Made by a program: the position numbers and the translations under genes. From positions 417,605-481,604 of the forward strand of contig DDVS01000002.1 in the NCBI GenBank assembly GCA_002345565.1: DNA of 64,000 bases, read 5' to 3'. This stretch comes from Flavobacteriales bacterium UBA2306. GTDB lineage: Bacteria > Bacteroidota > Bacteroidia > Flavobacteriales > Weeksellaceae. Within the stretch, counting starts at the first letter, position 1; each line of letters begins with the position of its first letter. A model generated the notes under the pieces. That model was given only the letters and a program-made list of their open reading frames with translations, did no database searches and was not told the DNA's origin. Shown in pieces: positions 17,761-25,765 of the stretch.

Positions 17761-18240
17761 TTATAAAAAGCTTCCGTCAAAGGAAAAAGGCAACAAATCT
17801 CTTACGGATTTTGTTTTGATAATTTCTCCGTTTGGTGCGGCAAAATAGATTTCGATTTGTTCTTTTTGCTTAGCTTCGTATTCCAAAATTGACTGTCTGC
17901 AACCTCCGCAAGGTGGAATTGGAACAGAACTTAAAGCATCTTCTGGTCCGCCAATGACAAATATTTTTTTGATTTTTACATCGGGATAATTGGCAGAAGT
18001 CCAAAAAATCGTCGTTCTCTCAGCACATAACCCTGAAGGATAAGCAGCATTTTCCTGATTGCTTCCTGTGATTATTTCGCCATTTTCCAAAAGCAGAGCA
18101 CATCCAACAAAGAAATGGGAGTATGGCGCATAGGCTTGTTCTCGAATGGTTTTAGCTTTATCAAATAGTGTTTTTTCTATATCGTTGAGTTCATTGTAAC
18201 TCGGGATGACTTCAAAGTTGATTTTTATCTCTTTTTCCAT
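17761..18240 (-). CDS. cdd: Cytidine deaminase
   Basis: The protein (159 aa) is a zinc-dependent cytidine/deoxycytidine deaminase of the pyrimidine salvage pathway. The first zinc/catalytic motif is GLCAERTTIF (Cys ligand, catalytic Glu), the second PPCGGCRQSILEY (two Cys ligands). This Cys-Cys-Cys set is typical of the small homotetrameric type. The substrate-binding NxExAxYPSG pattern appears as NQENAAYPSG. It lies 78 bases downstream of arfB on the same strand and may share its transcript. The 175-base gap to recF on its other side holds no gene. Confidence 0.95.
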   Translation of the reverse strand: MEKEIKINFEVIPSYNELNDIEKTLFDKAKTIREQAYAPYSHFFVGCALLLENGEIITGSNQENAAYPSGLCAERTTIFWTSANYPDVKIKKIFVIGGPEDALSSVPIPPCGGCRQSILEYEAKQKEQIEIYFAAPNGEIIKTKSVRDLLPFSFDGSFL

Positions 18241-18318
18241 TTTTTAAAATGCAGGGAGGTAAAAATACAAGTTTTGTGGAAAATAAAAAGATTTTTTTGA
18301 AATTTATTTGAAGATTGA

Positions 18319-18711
18319 TTAAGATCTGAATTTTCGGTTTTCCTTTTTCTCGGACAATTTCTTTTTGTTATCGATGCGTTTTTGGATTTGACCTTTCGAA
18401 GGTTTTGTAGCGAGTCGTTTCTTTGGAACAAAAAGTGATTTTTCAACCAATTCTAAAATCTTTTCCGTAACGATTTTTTTATTTTGGAGTTGCGTTCTGC
18501 TTTCAGAAGAAGTCATTTGCAGAAGACCTTCAGAATTGATTCTGTTTTTAAGTTTTTCCGAGATTCGGAGTTTCTCATCAAAAGAAAAAAACTGACTTTC
18601 CATCACGTTCCAAATTGCTGTAACAGCCGTTTCTACCTTGTTTACGTTTTGTCCGCCAGCGCCGGAGGCTCGGGAAGTTTTGTAGGATATTTCGGTAGAG
18701 AAGTCTTTCAT
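18319..18711 (-). CDS. arfB: Alternative ribosome-rescue factor (peptidyl-tRNA hydrolase ArfB/YaeJ)
   Basis: The protein (130 aa) contains the GGQ motif in SGAGGQNVNKVETAV, which hydrolyses peptidyl-tRNA on stalled ribosomes. After the RF1-like domain the tail is strongly basic (KKRLATKPSKGQIQKRIDNK and onward), as required to thread into the empty mRNA channel. The length is typical of ArfB and too short for a true release factor. ATG 18711 is separated from the menE stop by a single base, which implies translational coupling to menE; the pairing with menaquinone synthesis has no clear functional logic. Confidence 0.93.
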   Translation of the reverse strand: MKDFSTEISYKTSRASGAGGQNVNKVETAVTAIWNVMESQFFSFDEKLRISEKLKNRINSEGLLQMTSSESRTQLQNKKIVTEKILELVEKSLFVPKKRLATKPSKGQIQKRIDNKKKLSEKKENRKFRS

Positions 18712-18712
18712 T

Positions 18713-19774
18713 TTAGTTTTTGATTAATTTTTTTAATTCAAGACGACTCACTTTTCCGTTAGGCGTTCTTGGTATTTGCTTTACAAAAATAATCTCTTTT
18801 GGTTTATGAAATGACTTTTCATAGTTGATGGCTGATAGTTTTTGGTTGATAGAATCTGATTCTTGACCTTCGATTATTAAAATCAATTTTTGTCCGAGTG
18901 TTTCATCTTCGATTCCGAGAAAAACAACTTCATTCGGGATTTCTTTTTTTACCAATTTTTCTAATTCTTCAGGAAAAATCTTGGCGCCTCCTGAATTAAT
19001 TACATTATCGATTCTTCCCAGAAACCGGAATTGTTTTTTATCATTGATTTCAACCAAATCATTCGTTTGTAAAACTTCTGAATTCAGTTTTCGAGCAAAT
19101 ATTTTCAGGCAACCTCTTTCATCCAAAGAAATATCAACGCCTTTAAAAACGGTAAACCAATCTTCTGGATTGGGGAAAATTTGTTTTAATGCAATATGAG
19201 AAAGGGTTTCGCTCATTCCATAAGTCTCGAATATTTTGGTTTGAGAATTATTTGTCAGGCTGAGGCTCTCGAATGCTTTTTCTTTTTTAGTTAATGATTC
19301 TTGAATTTTTTGTTTTAAAGCTTCGGAAACTGATGCGCCTCCAATAATCAAATTTTTAATCCAATGAATTTTGTCCAAAGAATTTTCAACCTGCAAAGGT
19401 GTCATGGCACAGAAATCAATTTCTTCGTTGATATTTTCTAAAGGATTAAGAGAAGTTGGAGCGATTTTCAGTTTTAATTTTCTCGAAATACTTCTTACGA
19501 CCATCATTTTTCCAGAGATATATTCAATCGGAAGACAAAGTAGAGCCAAATTTCCTTCTTTCAAACCTAAAAAATCACAAGTCATCTCTGCCGAGTTCAA
19601 CATTTTTGATTTTTCTATGAAAAAAGTTTTCGGAATTCCGGTAGAACCAGAACTCTGAATTTTCACTGTTTTTGACTCCGAAAACCACTCTTTTATGAAG
19701 TCTAAAACTTTGGTTTCAAATTCGTTAGATGAAGTTTGGTTGATTGGTGATGCTTTGGAAAGGTCGATTAACAT
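18713..19774 (-). CDS. menE: o-Succinylbenzoate-CoA ligase (MenE-like AMP-binding enzyme)
   Basis: The protein (353 aa) is a short member of the acyl-adenylating family, the size seen for MenE in flavobacteria. The P-loop-like motif is IQSSGSTGIPKTFF, the adenylate motif IFETYGMSETLSHIAL, the hinge region FRFLGRIDNVINSGG and the C-terminal Lys motif PRTPNGKVSRLELKKL. It activates o-succinylbenzoate with CoA in menaquinone synthesis, the respiratory quinone of Bacteroidota. No other men gene is in the window. Just before the adenylate motif is FESLSLTNNSQ, encoded by a copy of the dispersed TCAGCCTGACA repeat. It forms a unit with arfB, one base downstream. Confidence 0.85.
   Translation of the reverse strand: MLIDLSKASPINQTSSNEFETKVLDFIKEWFSESKTVKIQSSGSTGIPKTFFIEKSKMLNSAEMTCDFLGLKEGNLALLCLPIEYISGKMMVVRSISRKLKLKIAPTSLNPLENINEEIDFCAMTPLQVENSLDKIHWIKNLIIGGASVSEALKQKIQESLTKKEKAFESLSLTNNSQTKIFETYGMSETLSHIALKQIFPNPEDWFTVFKGVDISLDERGCLKIFARKLNSEVLQTNDLVEINDKKQFRFLGRIDNVINSGGAKIFPEELEKLVKKEIPNEVVFLGIEDETLGQKLILIIEGQESDSINQKLSAINYEKSFHKPKEIIFVKQIPRTPNGKVSRLELKKLIKN
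19253..19276 (-). repeat. Dispersed TCAGCCTGACA repeat inside menE
   Basis: On the coding strand it reads GCATTCGAGAGCC then TCAGCCTGACA. It is translated as FESLSLT (about residues 168-174), a frame one base shifted from the QPD frame used in recF and the A2M gene. Confidence 0.75.
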
Positions 19775-19827
19775 TGGGATGTGTGAAAAATTATTTTATA
19801 AAATTATGCATTTTTTTTCGAAGAAAA

Positions 19828-19858
19828 TTTGGAAATAAAAAAAAAAGCTGTACATTTG
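19828..19858 (+). promoter_or_regulatory. Consensus Bacteroidota promoter for tRNA-Gln
   Basis: TTTG (19828-19831) and TACATTTG (19851-19858) are separated by exactly 19 bases, matching the TTTG-N19-TAnnTTTG consensus of the Bacteroidota housekeeping sigma factor. It ends 16 bases before the tRNA. Confidence 0.85.
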
Positions 19859-19874
19859 CACCACAATAAACGAC

Positions 19875-19945
19875 AGACCCATGGTGTAACGGTAGCACTT
19901 CGGTTTTTGGTACCGCCTGTCGGGGTTCGAATCCCTGTGGGTCTA
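19875..19945 (+). tRNA. tRNA-Gln (TTG anticodon)
   Basis: Cloverleaf read by eye: acceptor AGACCCA pairs with TGGGTCT, D-arm GTG/CAC, anticodon loop TTTTGGT with anticodon TTG, T-arm CGGGG-TTCGAAT-CCCTG, discriminator A. CCA is not encoded. The first anticodon-stem pair (T-C) is mismatched. It has its own consensus promoter and terminator. Confidence 0.95.
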
Positions 19946-19948
19946 CAA

Positions 19949-19975
19949 AAAACCTCCTATTTTAGGAGGTTTTTC
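19949..19975 (+). terminator. Terminator after tRNA-Gln
   Basis: AAAACCTCCT (19949-19958) pairs with AGGAGGTTTT (19964-19973) and is followed by T residues. Confidence 0.9.
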
Positions 19976-20032
19976 TGTTTTATATACCTGACCTGATAAT
20001 ATCCAATATTTTTTTTTATTTTTAAATCTATT

Positions 20033-21022
20033 TTACTTCTTTGATTTGCTGGAAAATAATAGCAATATTGCAGCGCTGGAAAGAAGTGTACTTAGCAATA
20101 TTTTATTTTTGTGTTTGCTGAGAGAAGATAGTGCCGTTTCGCCGTAAATTCTGTGCGGATCTGATGAAGGAACAAAAATATTACCATTGGTTTCCTGATT
20201 TTTTTCGGGATTCATCATTAACTTAACTACTGTTGAGCTCAAAAAACTAAACGTTGCCGGGAATATTTTATAGAAATACTTCATAGCAAAAGAGCTTACA
20301 TCTGGTAAAATGCTATTCTTTGGATGTTTTGCTAATTCCACCATTTGCGAAGCTAACTTTCTTGGATCCAAAGCCATGGGTGGAACTTTAAAATCCAGAC
20401 CGGAATATTTTGCCGAGTGCGAATTGCCTGTAGATTTCAACATTCCAGGATAAAGTGCACAAATATGAATATTGGGGAATTCTGCATATTCGCCCTGTAA
20501 AGTTTCTACCATTCCTCTCAGACCATATTTTGAAGCGGAATAAGCCGTCCCAAATGGGGTAGGAACCCATCCTCCAATGGAAATATTGTTGATTAGGATT
20601 CCATCATTTTGTTTTTTAAAAATGGGTAAAACCGTATGGGCGCCGTGCAAATAGCCAAGCAGGTTGGTTTTGATGATTTGATCTACGGCTTCTACCGGCA
20701 TATCTTCAAATTTTCCTGTAGCCATAATTCCAGCATTATTTACCCAAATATCTATTCTTCCATTAAATTGTAATGCCTGAGTAGCTAAATTTTTTACATC
20801 TTCTGGTTTTGAAACATCTGTTGGGACAGCCAATGCAATAGCGCCAAGATCTCGACACAAATTTAAAACGTTGTCCAATCCTTCTTGTCCGCGTGCAGCC
20901 AGGATGATGTTACAACCTTCTAAGGCAAAAGCCTCTGCTGCTGCCCTTCCTGCGCCACTAGACGCTCCTGTAATTACAACTGTTTTCCCTTTTAGTAAAT
21001 ATTGTTCTTGTGTAGGATTCAT
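20033..21022 (-). CDS. Short-chain dehydrogenase/reductase (SDR) with C-terminal membrane segment
   Basis: The protein (329 aa) has the classical SDR cofactor motif TGASSGAGRAAAEAF near the N-terminus, the NNAG motif (WVNNAGIMATG) and the catalytic YxxxK as YSASKYG, preceded by the Ser region ISIGGW. The substrate cannot be read from sequence. Unusually for a soluble SDR, the last 25 residues form a hydrophobic segment (LLSTLLSSAAILLLF) ending in basic residues, so the enzyme is probably anchored to the inner membrane. The gene is flanked by tRNA-Gln and argS and looks monocistronic. Confidence 0.85.
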   Translation of the reverse strand: MNPTQEQYLLKGKTVVITGASSGAGRAAAEAFALEGCNIILAARGQEGLDNVLNLCRDLGAIALAVPTDVSKPEDVKNLATQALQFNGRIDIWVNNAGIMATGKFEDMPVEAVDQIIKTNLLGYLHGAHTVLPIFKKQNDGILINNISIGGWVPTPFGTAYSASKYGLRGMVETLQGEYAEFPNIHICALYPGMLKSTGNSHSAKYSGLDFKVPPMALDPRKLASQMVELAKHPKNSILPDVSSFAMKYFYKIFPATFSFLSSTVVKLMMNPEKNQETNGNIFVPSSDPHRIYGETALSSLSKHKNKILLSTLLSSAAILLLFSSKSKK

Positions 21023-21107
21023 AATATTTTCTTTATGCTCTTAAAAACAAATATTATGCACTTTCCAAAAAAATATTAAACTTTGAATATTTTTGAAGAA
21101 TCTTAGA

Positions 21108-21137
21108 AACAAAAAACTCCGCCTTTCAGCAGAGTTT
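21108..21137 (-). terminator. Terminator after argS
   Basis: On the minus strand AAACTC (21132-21137 read in complement) and GAGTTT arms (21114-21119) enclose a second GC pair and are followed by a T run. Confidence 0.7.
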
Positions 21138-21157
21138 AAATTAATATTTCGAATGAT

Positions 21158-22921
21158 TTACATTCTATTCACTACATTAATTCCAAGAAGAGAAAGCCCT
21201 TTCTTAATCGTTTTTCCAGCCAATTCGGAAATCTTAAGACGGAATTGTTTTGCATTCTCATCATCTTGATTTAGGATTGGATTGTTCTGATAGAAAGAGT
21301 TGTAAGCTTTCACCAATTCATAAACATAATTCGCAACTAGAGCTGGACTCAAAGATTCCGAAGCTTTTGCAATTACATCTTTGAATTCCGAAAGAAGCAT
21401 TATCAAATCTTTCTCGCCAACATTTGGAAGATAAGCCTCAGAAAGTCCTTTCGCGGAATAATTCGCCTTATCCAAAAGCGACTGAATTCTCGCATAAGTA
21501 TATTGAATAAACGGCCCTGTATTTCCATTAAAATCGATACTTTCTGCAGGATTGAAAAGCATTTTCTTTTTCGGGTCAACTTTTAGGATGAAATATTTCA
21601 AAGCGCCCAATCCAACTGTTTCGTAAGATTTCTCTTTGTCTTCGTCAGAAAGATGTTCCAACTTGCCCAATTCCTGAGATTTTTCTTTCGCAGTCAAATA
21701 CATTTCCTGAACAAGGTCATCTGCATCAACTACGGTTCCTTCACGGGATTTCATTTTTCCTTCTGGCAATTCAACCATTCCGTAAGACAAATGATAAAGT
21801 TGGTCTGCCCATTGGTAACCCAGTTTTTTCAAGATTTTGAACAAAACTTGGAAGTGATAATCCTGTTCGTTTCCAACAGTGTAAATCAATCGTTGAATAT
21901 TATTGTCCTTGAAACGCTCAACAGCAGTTCCCAAATCCTGCGTCATATAAACCGAAGTTCCGTCAGAACGCAACAAGAGTTTTTGGTCAAGACCTTCATC
22001 CGTCAGGTCACACCAAACAGAACCGTCTTCTTTTTTGTAAAGAACGCCATTTTCCAAACCTTGCTGTATCAAATCTTTTCCCAAAAGATAAGTGTTACTC
22101 TCGTATTGAACTTGGTCAAAATTAACGCCCAATCTCGCATAAGTCTGATTAAATCCTGCATAAACCCAAGAATTCATCATTTCCCAAAGCCTGCGAACGT
22201 CAGCATCATTTTGTTCCCATTTCAAAAGCATTTCCTGAGCTTCGATGATAGAAGGCGCTTGTTTTTTCGCTGTCTCTTCGTCGATTCCGTCAGCAACTTG
22301 AGCTTTGATTTCGGATTTATATAATTTATCGAATTCCACATAATAGTTTCCGACCAATTTATCGCCTTTCAAACCTGTAGATTCAGGAGTTTCCCTGTTT
22401 CCGAATTTTTCCCAAGCCAACATCGATTTGCAGATGTGGATTCCACGGTCGTTGATGATTTGAGTTTTGATAACATTGTAACCGTCCGCTTTCAGGATTT
22501 CAGCCACAGAAAAACCGAGAAGATTGTTTCTGATGTGTCCCAAATGGAGCGGTTTGTTGGTGTTTGGCGAAGAATATTCCACCATTACCGTTTCGTTTTT
22601 GGAAGGTGTAGAATCGAAGTTCTTTTCCGTTTCAGAAAACTCTTGTAAGAACGCGGAATCTTTAACTTTTAAGTTCAGGAAACCTTTCACGATTCCGAAG
22701 TTTTCTATGAAATCAATTTGATTTTTGATTTCTTCACCCAATTCATTTCCAAGAACATCAGGACTTTTTTTCGCCAGTTTTACCAGCGGAAAAATCACGA
22801 TGGTGAAATCGCCTTCAAACTCGGTTTTGTTCTTCTGGACTTCCAGCGTCACATTCTCGATGCCGTATAATTTGGAAACGATTTCCGATATTTTAGATTG
22901 TATATGTTGTTTAATCGTCAT
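21158..22921 (-). CDS. argS: Arginyl-tRNA synthetase
   Basis: The protein (587 aa) is a class I synthetase. The HIGH-type motif appears as PNTNKPLHLGHIRNN, and the KMSKS-type loop as GKMKSREGTVV. The DALR anticodon-binding domain at the C-terminus ends in NVVNRM, a typical ArgRS tail. The N-terminal Add-1-like domain (first about 110 residues) is present. The length is normal. A possible -7 box on the minus strand (complement of CAAATTTA at 22939-22946) lies just upstream of the start. It is followed by a terminator and is probably transcribed alone. Confidence 0.97.
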   Translation of the reverse strand: MTIKQHIQSKISEIVSKLYGIENVTLEVQKNKTEFEGDFTIVIFPLVKLAKKSPDVLGNELGEEIKNQIDFIENFGIVKGFLNLKVKDSAFLQEFSETEKNFDSTPSKNETVMVEYSSPNTNKPLHLGHIRNNLLGFSVAEILKADGYNVIKTQIINDRGIHICKSMLAWEKFGNRETPESTGLKGDKLVGNYYVEFDKLYKSEIKAQVADGIDEETAKKQAPSIIEAQEMLLKWEQNDADVRRLWEMMNSWVYAGFNQTYARLGVNFDQVQYESNTYLLGKDLIQQGLENGVLYKKEDGSVWCDLTDEGLDQKLLLRSDGTSVYMTQDLGTAVERFKDNNIQRLIYTVGNEQDYHFQVLFKILKKLGYQWADQLYHLSYGMVELPEGKMKSREGTVVDADDLVQEMYLTAKEKSQELGKLEHLSDEDKEKSYETVGLGALKYFILKVDPKKKMLFNPAESIDFNGNTGPFIQYTYARIQSLLDKANYSAKGLSEAYLPNVGEKDLIMLLSEFKDVIAKASESLSPALVANYVYELVKAYNSFYQNNPILNQDDENAKQFRLKISELAGKTIKKGLSLLGINVVNRM

Positions 22922-22973
22922 TATAAAATATTGAGTTGCAAATTTAAAAATTTAAAATAGGTTTTGAAATAAT

Positions 22974-23083
22974 TTATTAACCACATAGACACATAGTTTT
23001 TTTAAAATTCTTTTAAATTTAAATAGAATTCTATTTTAATCTTTTAATGATTTTCCTATTGTGCCTATGTGGTTGTATTAGCG
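22974..23083. repeat. Intergenic inverted-repeat element, copy B
   Basis: AACCACATAGACACATAG near the left end is an imperfect inverted repeat of CTATTGTGCCTATGTGGTT near the right end. The left end and the internal TCTATTTTA word match copy A at 13026-13151. It fills the gap between argS and the MATE gene. Confidence 0.75.
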
Positions 23084-23094
23084 TTTGAGTATAA

Positions 23095-24453
23095 TTAATT
23101 AGCCAAAGCTTTCCTCTTGCTCAACCTCAAAAACCTAATCACCAAAAGAACCGCAGAAATCGTCAATCCAATTCCCAGCGCAATCCACATCCCAAATGCA
23201 CCCATTTTCATTGTCACACAAAGGAAAAATCCAACAGGAATTGTGAAAACCCAATACGCAACAAAAGTAATAATACTAGGGATTTTCACATCCTGAATTC
23301 CTCTCAAACAACCCAAAGCCGTTACTTGAACTCCGTCTGATAACTGGAAAAGCGCTGCAATAATCATTAGTTTAGAAGCTAAATTGATAACCAAAACATC
23401 ACTTTCTTTCGTGAAAAAATGAGGAAGAACATTTCTGAAAAGAATGAACATCAATCCACAAAATCCCATATAAATCAACGTCAGTTTGAAATTATTAATT
23501 CCGATTTTTCTCAGACCCTCATAATCTCCAACACCCATTTTGTTTCCAATCATCACCGTGGAAGCCACACTGAAACCAATACAAAGATTGAAGGTAAATG
23601 AAGCCATAGACAACGCAATCTGATGAGAAGCAATGTCAGTAGAACTGATTAATCCACAGATAAAAGCCGCTGCCGCAAAAGCAGTAACTTCAAAGAACAT
23701 TTGCATTGCAGTTGGGAATCCTAATTTTATCATTTTAGAAAACATCTCTTTGCTGAATTCTGAAATCTTCAATGAAAATTCTTTGATGTATCGTCTCGTT
23801 TTTGGTTCTTTTACCAATACGAAATATAAGAAAACGACCATAAAGATTCTGGCAATCAAAGTTGCTAAAGCTGAACCTTGAACGCCCATTGGAGGCAATC
23901 CAAAAAGCCCTTTGATGAAAACATAATTCAATGCAATATTAATAACGTTAGCAATAATCGTGGCTTTCGTTACACCAATGGTAAACGATAATCCTTCCGA
24001 AACTTCTCTCAAAGTCTGGAACATCATAAACGGAATCATTGTAAATGCCATTATGCTCAAGAAACTAATCGTATTTGGAATAATTTCTTTCGGCTGGTCA
24101 AGATGATAAATCAATGGAAGTGCAGATAACAAAATTATCATCAGCAAAATCCCGATTCCTAAATTAATCACAAATCCGTGTCTGAAAACCGAATTGATGG
24201 TGTCGTGTTTTCCTTGAGAATTAGCTTCAGAAACCAAAGGCGGAATCGCAAAAGAAAATCCTAAAGCCAATACGAAAATTGAGAAAAATAAGGCGTTACC
24301 AAGCGAAACCGAAGCTAAAGCCTGCGCTCCCAGAAGTTTTCCAACGATAATATTATCGAACAGGTTTACAGATACTTGTCCAACTTGTGTCAGCATTACA
24401 GGAAGTGCTAGTTTCAGTCCTTCCTGTGTATATTGTTTATTTAAAAATTTCAT
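23095..24453 (-). CDS. MATE family multidrug efflux transporter
   Basis: The protein (452 aa) has about twelve membrane segments and the MatE duplicated architecture: an N-terminal half with LKLALPVMLTQVGQVSVNLFDNIIVG and a C-terminal half with MIKLGFPTAMQMFFEVTAFAA split over the second repeat start. It exports cationic or other toxic compounds by Na+ or H+ antiport in the inner membrane; the substrate is unknown. A terminator between it and the response-regulator gene upstream indicates that it has its own promoter. Confidence 0.92.
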   Translation of the reverse strand: MKFLNKQYTQEGLKLALPVMLTQVGQVSVNLFDNIIVGKLLGAQALASVSLGNALFFSIFVLALGFSFAIPPLVSEANSQGKHDTINSVFRHGFVINLGIGILLMIILLSALPLIYHLDQPKEIIPNTISFLSIMAFTMIPFMMFQTLREVSEGLSFTIGVTKATIIANVINIALNYVFIKGLFGLPPMGVQGSALATLIARIFMVVFLYFVLVKEPKTRRYIKEFSLKISEFSKEMFSKMIKLGFPTAMQMFFEVTAFAAAAFICGLISSTDIASHQIALSMASFTFNLCIGFSVASTVMIGNKMGVGDYEGLRKIGINNFKLTLIYMGFCGLMFILFRNVLPHFFTKESDVLVINLASKLMIIAALFQLSDGVQVTALGCLRGIQDVKIPSIITFVAYWVFTIPVGFFLCVTMKMGAFGMWIALGIGLTISAVLLVIRFLRLSKRKALAN

Positions 24454-24461
24454 TCGATTAC

Positions 24462-24488
24462 AAAAAAAACCGCAGTAAGAACTGCGGT
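24462..24488 (-). terminator. Terminator after the response-regulator gene
   Basis: ACCGCAGT (24469-24476) and ACTGCGGT (24481-24488) form an 8-bp stem with loop AAGA; the A run at 24462-24469 becomes the U run on the minus strand. Confidence 0.9.
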
Positions 24489-24511
24489 CAAATATAATAC
24501 TTAAATTAGGA

Positions 24512-25696
24512 TTATTTTCTTACAAAATTGGCAACATCATCTGAAGTTACAGGATCTGCCCCTAAAATAATTAATCTTTCTACCACGTTTCTTAGTTCCC
24601 GGATGTTACCAGTCCAGTCAAATTGTTGTAAAGCACTAATGGATTCATCGCTGAATTTTTTTGGTGCGGTACCGTTATCATTGGCTATCACCTGGGTAAA
24701 ATATTCCACCAACAAAGGAATATCCTCCTTCCTGTCATTAAGAGAAGGAACGTTGATTTCTATAACAGAAAGTCTGTGGAATAAATCTTCTCGGAATTTT
24801 CCTTGTTCAATTTCTTTAGTAAGATTTTTGTTGGTTGCAGCGATAACGCGGACGTCTACTTTGATTTCTTTATCACTTCCAACAGGAGAAACTTTGCTTT
24901 CCTGCAATGCTCGCAGAACTTTAGCCTGAGCAACTAGACTCATATCACCAATTTCATCCAGGAAAATAGTTCCGCCATTAGCTTGTTCAAATTTTCCCGA
25001 TTTATCTTTGATAGCGCCTGTAAAAGATCCTTTTACATGACCAAATAATTCACTTTCGATTAGTTCTGACGGAATCGCTGCGCAGTTAACTTCTACCATT
25101 GGCCCTCTGGAACGCTCACTTTGGGAATGAATGGCGTGCGCTACCAATTCTTTACCGGCACCATTAGGACCTGTAATCATTACTCTTGCGTCTGATGGTG
25201 CTACTTTATCAATGATTTCCTGAATTCTTTTAAGCGCAGAAGAATCACCAATCATCTGGTATTTTTTATTAACTTTTTTCTTAAGTTGGGAGTTTTCTTT
25301 TTTAAGGCTGAAATTAGCTTTTTGTAAATTCCCTTTGTCTAGTGCATTTTTAACACTTGTAATAAGACGGTTAATATCTATTGGTTTTGAGATGAAATCA
25401 TAAGCGCCTTCTCTTAGACATTTAACAGCTGTTTCTATATCTGCGTGACCAGAAATCATCACAAATGTGGTATCAGGTTTTAGATTTAAGGATTGTGAAA
25501 GTAATTCTGTGCCAGATAATTTAGGCATTTTAATATCAGAAATTACCAGAGCAAAGTCTTCTTTTTCAATGAATTTAAAACCTTCTAGTCCATCTTCGGC
25601 AATTTCGAATTGGTAATCTGGAAGTTCGTCTGATAAAATACTGTGTAATACGCCCGATATGGCTTTCTCGTCTTCTACAATTAGGATTTTCTGCAT
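24512..25696 (-). CDS. Sigma-54-type response regulator (REC-AAA+), lacking a visible DNA-binding domain
   Basis: The protein (394 aa) has a receiver domain (residues 1-120; phosphoacceptor Asp54 in VISDIKMPKLSG) and an AAA+ sigma-54 activation domain. Walker A is GPNGAGKELVAHAIH, Walker B GGTIFLDEIGDMS and the arginine-finger region FREDLFHRLSVIEINVP. The sigma-54 contact loop is GSFTGA rather than GAFTGA. The protein stops at TSDDVANFVRK, where NtrC-family members normally continue into a Fis-type helix-turn-helix. It may work from solution, bind a partner, or not act as a promoter-specific activator. No sensor kinase gene is adjacent in the window. Confidence 0.88.
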   Translation of the reverse strand: MQKILIVEDEKAISGVLHSILSDELPDYQFEIAEDGLEGFKFIEKEDFALVISDIKMPKLSGTELLSQSLNLKPDTTFVMISGHADIETAVKCLREGAYDFISKPIDINRLITSVKNALDKGNLQKANFSLKKENSQLKKKVNKKYQMIGDSSALKRIQEIIDKVAPSDARVMITGPNGAGKELVAHAIHSQSERSRGPMVEVNCAAIPSELIESELFGHVKGSFTGAIKDKSGKFEQANGGTIFLDEIGDMSLVAQAKVLRALQESKVSPVGSDKEIKVDVRVIAATNKNLTKEIEQGKFREDLFHRLSVIEINVPSLNDRKEDIPLLVEYFTQVIANDNGTAPKKFSDESISALQQFDWTGNIRELRNVVERLIILGADPVTSDDVANFVRK

Positions 25697-25765
25697 AGAA
25701 ACAAATATACGTTTTTTATGTGCTTTTTGCTTAACAAATTTTACACCAATTTATTAATTCTTATA

